A stretch of DNA of 14,207 nucleotides from Bacteroidota bacterium (GCA_023409675.1 JAEYRC010000217.1:1-14207), one strand, 5' to 3'; shown: positions 1 through 9,143, numbered from the stretch's first letter. The notes: a model not told the origin generated them from the sequence alone. Translations and numbers: made by a program.

Positions 1-2
1 GT

Positions 3-461
3 TTATACCTGGTCGTATATACCGGAGGGGGGCGCTCATTCAGTTATACCTTCCGCTATGAAATGCCCAACAGTTTGCAAAGCGATCCCGAACCCAATAA
101 TACCTTTGGTGAGGCCGTTAACTTTAACCTGTCCGATACCCTGCGCGGACTGATCGGTTATGTTCAGTCGGGTGTTACCGATCAAAATGACTATTATATA
201 GCACGGGTTCCCGATAGAAGTACGCTGAGGGTTTTTATTGAAGGGGAACATACCGGCGGAGCCAGGGGAACCTTTGCCCTCTATGCCTATGATAAGAACC
301 GGCGGCTGCTGGCTTCTAAAACTACGCTGGGCAACAGCCAGTTTACCTACGGTGAGCGCTTAAGCGATACCGTTACCGTAGCCTGTAATGCTTCAGACAG
401 TGTATATATTCTGATTTACCAGGCTGGTGGACGATCGTTCAGCTATGCCTTGAATTTTGAA
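3..461 (+). repeat. Tandem ~133-residue protein repeat (PPC-like)
   Basis: The 20 codons at the left edge align without gaps to codons 402-461, exactly 399 bases (133 residues) downstream. The first reads LYLVVYTGGGRSFSY and the second VYILIYQAGGRSFSY. The window therefore opens at the end of one repeat unit and contains one full further unit. The number of upstream copies cannot be seen. Conservation is clear at protein level and moderate at DNA level, so the duplication is not recent. Confidence 0.75.
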
Positions 462-3284
462 CATATCGATAATAAGCCTCAGGCCTCATTCTCATTTACC
501 CGAACCGCCAATGATTTCGGATTTGTGAATGAATCCAGAAATACCAACAGTTTTACCTGGAACTTTGGTAATGGCACCACGAGCACAGTTCCCATGCCCA
601 TTGTGAATTTTAAACCCGGTGTATATGATGTGCGGCTGATTGCGACCAACTCGACCTGTAATTTCCGGGATACCATGACCGAGCGCTTAACCATAACCGG
701 TATTGAATCGTTTACCCCCAGGAAAGGAGGCATTGGTGGTGATCTGAATATGCAGATCTTCGGTGGCGGACTGGATACATCAGCACGGATAACACTCAAA
801 AAAGGAAGTACGGTTCTGGAAGCTGAAGAAAAATACGACAATGGTGTAGGATCTATGCTGGGTATGGTGTTCGATCTGCACTTCGCAGAGTCTGGTGTGT
901 ACGATCTCGAGGTTGCTTTCGGTAACGGAGATGTTATAAAATACGATACCGCATTTACGATTGAACCGATGATCTATCCGGAAACCTATTCGCAGATTGT
1001 TGGTCCTTCCATCTGGAGAGCAGGTCGTACAGCTAATTTCAATCTTGTGGTCGGAAACAAAGGAAATACCGTGGCTCGCGGCGTGATCGTTGCGCTCGCA
1101 TGGCCTAAAGCCGCCCAACTGGAATTTTACGGAAAGCAATATAAACCCGATCCGAATGATTTCATTGTTGCCGATATGGAAGAGTATAATGAAACCATCC
1201 GCTCATCGTATAGCCTGGTACAATGGATCTACGACAGCATCAACACGGTGACACCTATTGATACCTTCAATACCACACCTTTCGATGGTTATGTGCGCTT
1301 CCTGTATGTTCCGGTAATTGCTCCAAATTCGACCTATGAATTACCCTTCACCCTGCTATCCGACGGATCATCAAAACATAAACTGTACACCTATACGGTA
1401 ATTCCCAACCAGTTTGGGTCCTGCGAAACCTATAATATCAATTCAGCGTTTACCAGTCCCGCTGCAGTTGAACTGATGATCAATACCCTCGATTGGGGCG
1501 TGGATGAATTGAAAGTGCCTCCTGCAACAAAAATCCCGGCGCAGGTGGCGGTAAAATCATTGAAAGTCACCCAGAAGCATATTGATGTGAGCAGCAATGT
1601 GCTGGCACACCGGATGTGGGCCAGCTATTATAACTGGAAATATGGCGGAGGCGGTGAAAACCATGGTTTAACAGAAAGTGAGTATTATGATTATTATAAA
1701 GAAGGACTGGCAGCAGATGAATTTGCCAAGGAGCAATTACAGGATATTGCCATAGACCAGGGCATCAATTTGCTACAGCTTCCTGCAGGAGCCCGGAAGA
1801 ATAAGCTGACCGATCAGATTCATGATAACAACATGGCTCTCCTGAATAAGCGGAATGATTATCATAAAGTAGCGGGAGAAAGAATGGGTCGCCCTAAAAC
1901 CCGGCTTATGCGTAAAAAGGAAGCCGCACGTGAATGGCAAAAGCAATTTGAAGCCGGACAAAAAACCATGGATGAACTCAGGCAGCTTGAAACATTGGAA
2001 AATATAGCAGAATGGGCAGGCAGAGCGAAGAATGCCAAGGGTGAACTGGAAGCGCTGATCAAATACATTGAAGAGAATTGTCCTGAACATAAGGAGCAAC
2101 TGGAAAAGCTGAAAGAAGAACTGAATAAGGAAAAAGACATCAAAAACGAACATGAGAAGGATACGGAAACATCTACTTCATATGACCCCAATGCCATCTA
2201 TGGCCCGTCGGGCTTCAACCAGGCCAGGTATATCAATAGTTTCGACCGCCAGGGATTTGTGATCATGTTCGAAAATGTGGATACCGCCAAAGCGGATGCA
2301 CAGATCGTAAGGATCACCGATACGATCGACAAAACCAAATTCGATCTGTCGACCTTTGAACTCGGAAATATCACCATCGGGGGCAAATGGTATAAACTAC
2401 CAAAAGGTCGTCAGGAAGTGATGATGCAGATCGACCTGACAGCGGAACGCAATATGTTTGTACGGTTGAATGCGTCGCTGGATACAGCTACCGGTATCGC
2501 GACCTGGCTGTTCACATCCATCAATCCGCAAACCGGTGACCTGCCCGACTTTGACGGATTCCTTCCTCCAAATAAATTGTATCCCTCAGGAGAAGGCTCG
2601 GTAACGTTTACCGTAAATCCACACCGGAATCTTGCGCATGGCACGGTACTGGAATCCCGCGCATCAATCATCTTTGATTTCAATGAACCCATCATCACCA
2701 ATACCTGGGTTAATACAATCGATGCGAAAAAACCAAGCGGACAAATACAGGCTGAAATACTTGAGGATACCAATATCGTTATCCGATACAGCGCTACTGA
2801 TACCGAGTCAGGAGTGAATTACTATAACCTGTACATTTCAGAAGACAACCGGGAGTGGGTACCCATCGGTGGCGGCAACCAGACCAGCCAGATCATTCCT
2901 GCGGAACCCGGCAAGACCTACTATTTCTATGTAGAATCGCAGGACAGGGTAGGGAATGTGGAAGAAAAATCGGCCGTAGGAGAGGCCTCCGTTAAAGTTC
3001 CGGATACAGAAACACCCGGCCAGCCGGTTGACGGACTTATCGCTTATCCTATACCGTCCGATGGACGCCTGACACTCGAATTCGGTGTGCCGACAGAACA
3101 ACGCGTAACAGCTACCGTATTTTCACCGTCAGGAATCAGGGTTGCGGAAGTGTATAACGCGCAGGTAAGTGGTTCGGTGAGAACAACCACGAATCTTTCG
3201 CAATTGGCTAATGGTATCTATTTTGTTCGGGTGCGTGGAGATAAAGGCCTCAACCTCTATAAGAAAATCGTTATTATGAAGTAA
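3..3284 (+). CDS. Large secreted multidomain adhesin-like protein with T9SS sorting domain (5' truncated)
   Basis: The open frame runs in from the left edge. The ATG at 63 lies inside a conserved domain, so the true start is outside the window. The visible 1093 residues show, in order: the end of one PPC-like beta-sandwich (1-20); a full PPC-like repeat (about 21-153, with EPNNTF and DYYIARV); a PKD-like domain (about 158-233, WNFGNG, PGVYDVRL); an IPT/TIG-like domain (233-320); a CARDB/DUF11-like stretch (322-490); a charged helical, coiled-coil-prone segment (about 560-720); a DUF7619-like domain beginning SYDPNAIYGP (about 724-910, with FENVDTA, GFLPPN, IIFDFNEPI); an Fn3-like domain (913-998); and a type A T9SS sorting domain (about 1012-1093, with NGIYFVRV and a KKIVIMK end). 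The sorting domain implies export across the outer membrane and surface attachment or release. The role is probably adhesion or surface structure; no catalytic motif was seen. Domain names are by resemblance. Confidence 0.88.
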   Translation, partial: LYLVVYTGGGRSFSYTFRYEMPNSLQSDPEPNNTFGEAVNFNLSDTLRGLIGYVQSGVTDQNDYYIARVPDRSTLRVFIEGEHTGGARGTFALYAYDKNRRLLASKTTLGNSQFTYGERLSDTVTVACNASDSVYILIYQAGGRSFSYALNFEHIDNKPQASFSFTRTANDFGFVNESRNTNSFTWNFGNGTTSTVPMPIVNFKPGVYDVRLIATNSTCNFRDTMTERLTITGIESFTPRKGGIGGDLNMQIFGGGLDTSARITLKKGSTVLEAEEKYDNGVGSMLGMVFDLHFAESGVYDLEVAFGNGDVIKYDTAFTIEPMIYPETYSQIVGPSIWRAGRTANFNLVVGNKGNTVARGVIVALAWPKAAQLEFYGKQYKPDPNDFIVADMEEYNETIRSSYSLVQWIYDSINTVTPIDTFNTTPFDGYVRFLYVPVIAPNSTYELPFTLLSDGSSKHKLYTYTVIPNQFGSCETYNINSAFTSPAAVELMINTLDWGVDELKVPPATKIPAQVAVKSLKVTQKHIDVSSNVLAHRMWASYYNWKYGGGGENHGLTESEYYDYYKEGLAADEFAKEQLQDIAIDQGINLLQLPAGARKNKLTDQIHDNNMALLNKRNDYHKVAGERMGRPKTRLMRKKEAAREWQKQFEAGQKTMDELRQLETLENIAEWAGRAKNAKGELEALIKYIEENCPEHKEQLEKLKEELNKEKDIKNEHEKDTETSTSYDPNAIYGPSGFNQARYINSFDRQGFVIMFENVDTAKADAQIVRITDTIDKTKFDLSTFELGNITIGGKWYKLPKGRQEVMMQIDLTAERNMFVRLNASLDTATGIATWLFTSINPQTGDLPDFDGFLPPNKLYPSGEGSVTFTVNPHRNLAHGTVLESRASIIFDFNEPIITNTWVNTIDAKKPSGQIQAEILEDTNIVIRYSATDTESGVNYYNLYISEDNREWVPIGGGNQTSQIIPAEPGKTYYFYVESQDRVGNVEEKSAVGEASVKVPDTETPGQPVDGLIAYPIPSDGRLTLEFGVPTEQRVTATVFSPSGIRVAEVYNAQVSGSVRTTTNLSQLANGIYFVRVRGDKGLNLYKKIVIMK

Positions 3285-3310
3285 GTCCCATAACCATTAA
3301 GCCGTCCGAA

Positions 3311-3338
3311 AAAAACCCTTCCAGCCGGAAGGGTTTTT
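3311..3338. terminator. Bidirectional intrinsic terminator
   Basis: A perfect 12-base-pair stem (AAAAACCCTTCC / GGAAGGGTTTTT) with a 4-base loop lies 26 bases after the stop of the secreted protein gene. It is followed by further T residues on the + strand and by a T run when read on the - strand. It can end transcription of the secreted protein gene and of the convergent FKBP gene. Confidence 0.9.
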
Positions 3339-3370
3339 GTTTTTACTTACGCGTTACGTATTAAGATTGT

Positions 3371-3585
3371 TATCCGCGAAAACATCCTCTGCATCCGCGT
3401 AAATCTGCCCAAATCCGCGCCATCTGCACGAAATGTATTTATATTCAATCCGCGTAAATCTGCGCCAAAATCTGCGCCATCTGCGGGAACTGTATTTGTA
3501 TTTAAATCTGCCCAAATCCGCACCATCTGCGGGAAAGGCTGTTTGTATTCAATCTGCGTAAGCTGCGGGAAATGTATTATTTGTC
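3371..3585. repeat. Degenerate intergenic tandem repeat
   Basis: Between the terminator and the FKBP gene, about four imperfect units occur (roughly 3391-3446, 3447-3503, 3504-3550, 3551-3585). The shared pattern is AATCTGCG-TAAATCTGCGCC, then CCATCTGCGGGAAA, then TGTATTTGTATTC. Units shorten towards the FKBP stop. Internally each unit repeats an ~11-base ATCTGCGccAA word. No open frame fits it. Similar repeats are familiar from intergenic DNA of Bacteroidota; this is recollection, not a search result. Confidence 0.75.
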
Positions 3586-3587
3586 AA

Positions 3588-4022
3588 TTACTGAATCCCC
3601 AGCAATTCCACCTCAAATATCAACGTACTGTTTGGTCCGATCGCCGCGCTTACCTGCCGGTCGCCATACCCCAATTGCGGCGGAATAAAAAACCGCCATT
3701 TGCTCCCGACAGCCATCAGTTGCAAGCCTTCTGTCCAGCCCTTTATCACCATATTCAGCGGAAAAGTTGCCGGCTGGCCCCGCTGTACGGAACTATCAAA
3801 AACGGTTCCATCAATCAGGGTTCCATGATAATGGCAGGTCACTTTCTGTGTTGGGCCGGGTTTGGCTCCGGAGCCTTCATGGATCACTTCATACTGCAGG
3901 CCGCTGGGCAGTTCGGTTACGCCTTCCCGTTCCCGGTTGGTTTTCAAAAATTCCATGCCGGCATGAAGATTGGCATCCGATTTATCTTTTTTCATTTTAA
4001 ACAACTTATCTGCAATTCCCAT
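3588..4022 (-). CDS. FKBP-type peptidyl-prolyl cis-trans isomerase
   Basis: This 144-residue protein catalyses cis-trans isomerisation of prolyl bonds and probably assists folding. Residues 1-40 are a short helical N-terminal lead like that of FklB/Mip-type proteins, and about 41-144 are one FKBP domain. The residues that line the FKBP pocket are all recognisable: Y65, F75-D76, F87, V92-I93, W96, Y119 and F136. No signal peptide is visible, so a cytoplasmic location is likely. The frame stays open 11 codons further upstream, but the start at 4022 (MGIADKLF) matches the usual N-terminus of the family better. No clear ribosome binding site is present, which is normal in Bacteroidota. It is convergent with the secreted protein gene and divergent from the oxidoreductase. 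Confidence is high for family; substrate is unknown. Confidence 0.93.
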   Translation of the reverse strand: MGIADKLFKMKKDKSDANLHAGMEFLKTNREREGVTELPSGLQYEVIHEGSGAKPGPTQKVTCHYHGTLIDGTVFDSSVQRGQPATFPLNMVIKGWTEGLQLMAVGSKWRFFIPPQLGYGDRQVSAAIGPNSTLIFEVELLGIQ

Positions 4023-4171
4023 AGTTTTTGCACAAAAATACGGGCAAAAGCGCACATTCGCGGAAGCGTCAGCGCTGCGGAATTATGAGAAAGGCAGAAA
4101 ATGAATCCGGATTTAGCGTATCATCGCTTCATTCATTCCTAATTTATCAATTAAGTTAAATAAATTGCAAC

Positions 4172-4206
4172 CCGGGCAGCCTCTTTTGCATCTGCCTGAG
4201 GCCCGG
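4172..4206. other. GC-rich hairpin in divergent intergenic region
   Basis: CCGGGC at 4172-4177 pairs with GCCCGG at 4201-4206, and GCCTC (4179-4183) can pair alternatively with GAGGC (4198-4202). It lies about 75 bases before the oxidoreductase start and could be a leader structure. The rest of the 4023-4280 gap is AT-rich and shows no gene and no promoter I can call with confidence. Confidence 0.3.
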
Positions 4207-4280
4207 ATAAGGAAAAGCTTGAATCATATAGAAGCGGATCCGGTTGCACTGCACTCTAATAAAAAACCCTCATTAAAAAA

Positions 4281-5549
4281 ATGGGAATGACTGAAAACAA
4301 ATCGAGAAGGAAATTTTTACGAAATGCCATTGGTACAGTAGCAGCATTCACTATTGTTCCCAGGCATGTATTAGGACGTGGTTTCCTGGCACCCAGCGAC
4401 CAGTTAACCAAAGGAATTATCGGTGTAGGCGCAATGGGTATGAATCATATCCCGTATGGCGGCACCAGAGTGGTAGCCATTTGTGATGTTGATCGCCGTC
4501 ACCTCAGTGCCGCTGCCGCGAAAATCGGGGGTGGTGTTAAAACCTTTGCAGATTACCGCGAACTGATCACCCTTCCGGAAGTGGATATTGTGCATATCGC
4601 CACACCGCCCCACTGGCATGGTGTCATGGCAGTCGACGCTGCCCGCGCGGGAAAAGATATCTGGTGCGAAAAACCCATGACCCGCACCATTGGTGAAGGC
4701 AAACGTGTAGCCGAAGCGGTGAAACAACATGGCCGCATGTTCCGGCTGAATACCTGGTTCAGGTTTGATGATAATTTTTATGGTATGCAAACCACCGTTA
4801 AGCCCATAAAAAAGTTGGTGGAAAGTGGATTGCTGGGCTGGCCGCTTACGGTTACTGTTGGCCGGCATACCGGATTCGACTGGAAATTCTTCTGGGTAGG
4901 CAAAACCAACCTTGAAATTCAGAAACCACCAGCGGAACTGGATTATGAAATGTGGCTGGGCCCGGCGGTGTACAAACCCTATAACGCGCACCGCGTACAC
5001 CAAACCTTCCGCGGGTATTGGGATTATGATGGAGGTGGACTCGGCGATATGGGTCAGCACTATCTCGATCCGATTCAGTATTTCCTTGGAAAAGATGATA
5101 CCAGTCCTGTATCAGTGGAAATTGATGCTGAACAACAACACCCCGATGCGGTGGGTACCTTCAGAAAGATTACCTATACCTACGAAGACGGATGTAAAAT
5201 TATTCTCGACGGGGAAGGTACTGTCGACAATGTACCCTATATCGAAGGACCAAAGGGAAAGCTTTACCCTGGTTTTAAATCAGACATTCCCAACCTTGAA
5301 AAAAAGCTGGCGGAATTCCCCGACCCGCAACCGCAAATGACCGATTTCATTGAATCGGTTAAAACCCGTAAGATTTTTGCGCTGAACGAACAGAATGGTC
5401 ATAGAAGCTGCAATATTATTAATATCGGCAAAATCGCCCTTCAGCTCAACCGTTCGCTGAAATTCGATCCGGAGAACCAGCGCTTTATTGATGATGAGGC
5501 TGCCAACCGGCTGCTCGATCCCCCATTACGGGCGCCCTGGGTCATTTAA
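4281..5549 (+). CDS. Tat-exported Gfo/Idh/MocA family oxidoreductase
   Basis: This 422-residue NAD(P)-dependent oxidoreductase acts on a sugar or sugar derivative. It opens with a twin-arginine signal (SRRKFL, residues 8-13, then a hydrophobic stretch to about 31), so the folded cofactor-loaded enzyme probably goes to the periplasm. The Rossmann dinucleotide motif is GVGAMG (48-53). The family EKP motif is at 130-132 (lysine 131 is the usual catalytic lysine), and a GDMGQHYLD motif at 255-263 supplies D256 and H260 in the substrate-side domain. Length is normal. An alternative start is the ATG at 4287. It lies 40 bases before the DUF1080 gene, so the two are probably co-transcribed. Known relatives include glycoside 3-dehydrogenases and GH109-type enzymes; the neighbour favours a 3-dehydrogenase role, which is inference. 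Substrate is unknown. Confidence 0.9.
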   Translation: MGMTENKSRRKFLRNAIGTVAAFTIVPRHVLGRGFLAPSDQLTKGIIGVGAMGMNHIPYGGTRVVAICDVDRRHLSAAAAKIGGGVKTFADYRELITLPEVDIVHIATPPHWHGVMAVDAARAGKDIWCEKPMTRTIGEGKRVAEAVKQHGRMFRLNTWFRFDDNFYGMQTTVKPIKKLVESGLLGWPLTVTVGRHTGFDWKFFWVGKTNLEIQKPPAELDYEMWLGPAVYKPYNAHRVHQTFRGYWDYDGGGLGDMGQHYLDPIQYFLGKDDTSPVSVEIDAEQQHPDAVGTFRKITYTYEDGCKIILDGEGTVDNVPYIEGPKGKLYPGFKSDIPNLEKKLAEFPDPQPQMTDFIESVKTRKIFALNEQNGHRSCNIINIGKIALQLNRSLKFDPENQRFIDDEAANRLLDPPLRAPWVI

Positions 5550-5589
5550 ATCATGCTTTTCAATTTTCCGAAAATTAACCTGTGAGGTA

Positions 5590-8500
5590 ATGAAAAAAAT
5601 ATTAATAAGTCTTTTACTGCTCATTTCCGTAAGCTTCGTATCTGCTCAAAATAATGATCAGCGTACGACGGCAACAAAAGTTACGGATATACTTGCCCGT
5701 TTCCCATTCCAGACTACAACGCAGAAAAATGAGTTTAATCGTTCTATCGCTCAGCTCGACAATGCCGGGTTTGCAGAACTGGTTAACCGGCTGAAAGCCC
5801 CTGGCAGCACCGATAATACCGCGGTGGAATATGCGCTCAACGCTTTTTCCGTATATGCTATGGAAAAAGGCAATGAGGCATCCCGTACTGTTGCCATCGA
5901 AGCCTATTGCAATGCGCTGAGCAATTCATCACTGGGTTTCTCAAGAGATTATATCATCCGGCAGCTTGAACTGATTGGTGATGACCGGGCTATAGCCTGT
6001 TTGTCCTCCCTCCTTGATGATGAAGTACTTGGCGGCCCTTCGGCCAGAGCGCTTGCCGCATTCAATTCACCGGCTGCAAATGCCGCGCTGCTGACCGCTT
6101 TAAACGGCAGCAATACAAAAAATGAGCAATCACTGATTGAAGCGCTTGGCTATAACCGTTATAAGCCTGCTGCCCCTGTTCTGGAAAAGAAACTTAAAAA
6201 TGCTGATCAGGATTCCAAAAAGGTGTTGTTGAATGCTATATCCTCCATTGGCAGCCTGAGTTCTTATAAACCGCTGCTCGCCGAAGCCCGCGCCAGCGGA
6301 TTTAACTTTGATAACAGTGGTGCAACCGGAGCATATATCAATTACCTGCAGCAACTGCATGCACAGGGAGAAACCAAACGTGCCGCACGGTATGTCGCGG
6401 AGTTTATTCGTCTGGCTGAAGGTTCCGGACAGGTTCATAGCCGTATAGCCGGACTTCGGTTATTTACGCAAATCAATGAACACCGCAGCCTGCCGGTGCT
6501 CATGCGCGCCATGCAGGATAATGATCCCGAATACCGTGCCGCTGCACTGGAATTCGCTGTGCCGTTCAGTTCATCACTGGCGAATCGTCAGTGGATTAAT
6601 ACCCTCAATGCAGCTCCTGATGCCGCAAAAGTTCAGGTACTCGACCACCTCGCCGAAACCGGTGACCTGTCGGTTTTACCCGAACTGCAACAATACCTCG
6701 CTCATGAAAACAGCGCCATTCGTGTTGCTGCGGTCAGGGCTGTTGGCCGTATTGGAAAAGGAGCAGGCGTGCCTGCACTGCTGGAGCTGATGAAATCGGG
6801 AAATGAGGCGGACGTAAAAGCGGTAAAATCGTCACTGCTCTTGCTTTCCGGAAGTGATGTCACCGCTCCGGTATTGAAAGCGTATCCGTCCATGCCCGCA
6901 AACGCTAAGGTGGCCTTGCTGGATGTATTAGCCGCCAGAGCGTCTTCATCAGCCAGCGCACTGATCATCGCCGAGGCTGGCGCAACCGATACGGCGATTT
7001 CATCTGCCGCCATACGCGCGCTGCCGGCGGTGGTTGCTGAAAAAAATTCCAATGAGCTGTTCACATTGCTGGGCCGCGCGGATAATTCCGGAAAGCAATA
7101 TATCCAGCAGGCAATCGCCAGATCGGTCGCAGACATGGATACCGCGGCGCAAACGATGATCGTTGCCCGTCAGATGCGCAATGTGGAGCCTGCAAAGCGT
7201 TCGGATTATTTTCCGATATTATCGGCTATAGGTGGCCGTGACGCGTTCAACGCGCTGGAAGCGAACTACAATTCCGGTAACGATCAAACCAAAAAAGCCG
7301 CGATTGCCGCCTTATCATCCGCATCCGGAAAGCAACCAGCAGATATCCTGTTGCGCATTTTAAGGGATTCGGCGAATCAATCGCACCGTAAAGAGGTGGT
7401 GGATGCCCTGATCAATGTAACATCAAAATCATCTTTTGCTCCCAACCAGAATGTACTGGTGCTGCGGGAAGCGATGAATGCCGCGGTTACTGCTGAGCAG
7501 CAGCGCAGAATATTACGGGAAACTGCCCGCAATAAAACATTTCCCGCGTTGCTGCTTGCCGGCGAACACCTCGATAACGCGCAACTGAAAGCGGCTTCCG
7601 CTTCAGCGGTCATGAATATCGCGTTAGCGGATAAGAATATTAATGGTCCTGTTGTACGTGACATGCTCACCCGGGCAATGAACTCCCTGACTGGCGCCGA
7701 TAGTGAATACCAGAAACAAGCTGTCCGTAAACACCTTGATGAACTTCCTTCCACAGGAGGCTTTGTAGCGCTTTTCAATGGTAAGGACCTGACAGGATGG
7801 AAAGGCCTTGTGGAGAATCCGGTTAAGCGCGCTAAGATGAGTGCGGCAGAATTGGAAGCAGCACAGAAAAAAGCGGATGCGGAAATGCGTAAAAGCTGGA
7901 TTGTGGAAAATGGATTGCTGGTCTTTACCGGTAAGGGCGAAAACCTGGTTACCGAAAAAATGTATGGTGATTTCGAACTATTTGTCGACTGGAAGATCAC
8001 CAAAGATGGGGATGCCGGTATATACCTGCGTGGAACGCCTCAGGTGCAGATCTGGGACACCGCCCGTGTTGATGTTGGCGCCCAGGTCGGTTCCGGAGGT
8101 TTGTACAACAATCAGAAAAATCCATCAAAACCATTGGTGATGGCTGATAACGCCATTGGCGAATGGAACAACTTTCACATCATCATGAAAGGGGATAAGG
8201 TTACGGTTTACCTCAATGGCCAACTGGTTACCGATAATGTAACCCTGGAAAATTATTGGGACAGGAACCAGCCCATCTTTCCCAAAGAGCAAATTGAATT
8301 GCAGGCTCATGGAACTTATGTCGCGTACAGGAATATCTATGTGCGGGAATTGAATGCCGACAATACCTTTTCGCTGAGCGCTGAAGAAAAAGCGGAAGGT
8401 TATGAAGTATTGTTCGATGGTACCAACCTGGATCAGTGGCAGGGGAATAAAAGTTCATACCGTGTTGATAACGGCACCATCCATGTAAAGCCGGGAAGTG

Positions 8501-8970
8501 GCAGTGGCGGGAATTTATATTCCAACAAAGAATACGGCAATTTCACCATCCGTTTTGAGTTTCAGCTAACCCCGGGGGCAAACAACGGACTGGGCATACG
8601 TGCACCCTTAACCGGTGATGCCGCCTATGAGGGCATGGAAATTCAGATCCTGGACAATGATGCCCCGGTGTACAAGAACCTGGAGATTTATCAGTATCAT
8701 GGATCGGTATATGGAATAATTCCTGCCAAAAGAGGTTTTTTAAAACCCACCGGGGAATGGAATACGGAAGAAGTAACGATCAACGGGTCCGATATTAAAG
8801 TGGTGCTGAACGGCACGACCATCCTCGAAGGCAACCTTGACGAAGCAACCAAAAACGGAACCCTGGATAAGCGGGCACACCCCGGATTAAAACGTAAAAA
8901 AGGCCATATCGCGTTCCTTGGTCATGGTTCTGAATTACGCATACGAAATGTAAGGGTGAAAGAACTGTAG
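5590..8970 (+). CDS. Secreted HEAT-repeat protein with two DUF1080 (3-keto-disaccharide hydrolase) domains
   Basis: This 1126-residue protein starts at MKKILISLLLL. The frame is open further upstream, but only inside the preceding gene, and this start gives a clean signal peptide (about 1-20, ending SFVSAQ). Residues about 25-715 are alanine- and leucine-rich helical repeats of HEAT/Armadillo type, for example around AIRVAAVRAVGRIG. Two DUF1080 (NCBI 'family 16 glycoside hydrolase') domains follow. The first is at about 723-920, opening FVALFNGKDLTGW and containing GIYLRGTPQVQIWD. The second is at about 936-1126, opening YEVLFDGTNLDQW and containing EIQILD. They differ in sequence, so they are not a recent duplication and may bind different sugars. 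Members of this family cleave glycosides already oxidised at C3, which fits the oxidoreductase just upstream. The HEAT part may act as a protein scaffold (inference). Confidence 0.9.
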   Translation: MKKILISLLLLISVSFVSAQNNDQRTTATKVTDILARFPFQTTTQKNEFNRSIAQLDNAGFAELVNRLKAPGSTDNTAVEYALNAFSVYAMEKGNEASRTVAIEAYCNALSNSSLGFSRDYIIRQLELIGDDRAIACLSSLLDDEVLGGPSARALAAFNSPAANAALLTALNGSNTKNEQSLIEALGYNRYKPAAPVLEKKLKNADQDSKKVLLNAISSIGSLSSYKPLLAEARASGFNFDNSGATGAYINYLQQLHAQGETKRAARYVAEFIRLAEGSGQVHSRIAGLRLFTQINEHRSLPVLMRAMQDNDPEYRAAALEFAVPFSSSLANRQWINTLNAAPDAAKVQVLDHLAETGDLSVLPELQQYLAHENSAIRVAAVRAVGRIGKGAGVPALLELMKSGNEADVKAVKSSLLLLSGSDVTAPVLKAYPSMPANAKVALLDVLAARASSSASALIIAEAGATDTAISSAAIRALPAVVAEKNSNELFTLLGRADNSGKQYIQQAIARSVADMDTAAQTMIVARQMRNVEPAKRSDYFPILSAIGGRDAFNALEANYNSGNDQTKKAAIAALSSASGKQPADILLRILRDSANQSHRKEVVDALINVTSKSSFAPNQNVLVLREAMNAAVTAEQQRRILRETARNKTFPALLLAGEHLDNAQLKAASASAVMNIALADKNINGPVVRDMLTRAMNSLTGADSEYQKQAVRKHLDELPSTGGFVALFNGKDLTGWKGLVENPVKRAKMSAAELEAAQKKADAEMRKSWIVENGLLVFTGKGENLVTEKMYGDFELFVDWKITKDGDAGIYLRGTPQVQIWDTARVDVGAQVGSGGLYNNQKNPSKPLVMADNAIGEWNNFHIIMKGDKVTVYLNGQLVTDNVTLENYWDRNQPIFPKEQIELQAHGTYVAYRNIYVRELNADNTFSLSAEEKAEGYEVLFDGTNLDQWQGNKSSYRVDNGTIHVKPGSGSGGNLYSNKEYGNFTIRFEFQLTPGANNGLGIRAPLTGDAAYEGMEIQILDNDAPVYKNLEIYQYHGSVYGIIPAKRGFLKPTGEWNTEEVTINGSDIKVVLNGTTILEGNLDEATKNGTLDKRAHPGLKRKKGHIAFLGHGSELRIRNVRVKEL

Positions 8971-8978
8971 GTATGGAA

Positions 8979-9087
8979 CGTCGTTGCGAGGACTTTGCCT
9001 GAAGCAATCCAGGCTTAGTACAAGCGTTTTATCCTGTCATCGAATGGATTGTTTTCTGGATTGCTTCGCCTTCGGCTCGCAATCATG
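8979..9087. repeat. Inverted-repeat intergenic element, copy 1
   Basis: The element begins 9 bases after the DUF1080 gene stop. Its left arm (CGTCGTTGCGAG..., then GAAGCAATCCAG at 9001-9012) pairs with the right arm (CTGGATTGCTTC at 9056-9067, then GGCTCGCAATCATG). The inner 12 bases pair perfectly around a 43-base middle. The middle shares TATCCTGT-ATCGAAT with copy 2, so the two are copies of one element and not chance palindromes. As RNA it would fold into a long hairpin and could serve as the 3' end of the operon. It resembles a MITE- or REP-like non-autonomous element. Confidence 0.75.
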
Positions 9088-9143
9088 AATTGATCCCATG
9101 GCTTAGCTTATACCAGTTAACAGGAATCAATCAAACGAAAAAT

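Noticed and set aside
3371..3585. CRISPR array
   Set aside because: The units are degenerate, have no unique spacers of constant length, and no cas gene is present.
4033..4040. TATTTTTG on the minus strand as a -7 promoter box for the FKBP gene
   Set aside because: It matches TAnnTTTG, but no -33 box lies at the right distance and the leader would be only about 5 bases.
3543..4088. Plus-strand open frame of 181 codons opposite the FKBP gene
   Set aside because: The minus strand encodes a complete FKBP with all pocket residues; the plus frame is its shadow and starts within the tandem repeat.
4404..5060. Minus-strand open frame of 218 codons inside the oxidoreductase gene
   Set aside because: It is antisense to a gene with intact Rossmann and EKP motifs and has no recognisable domain.
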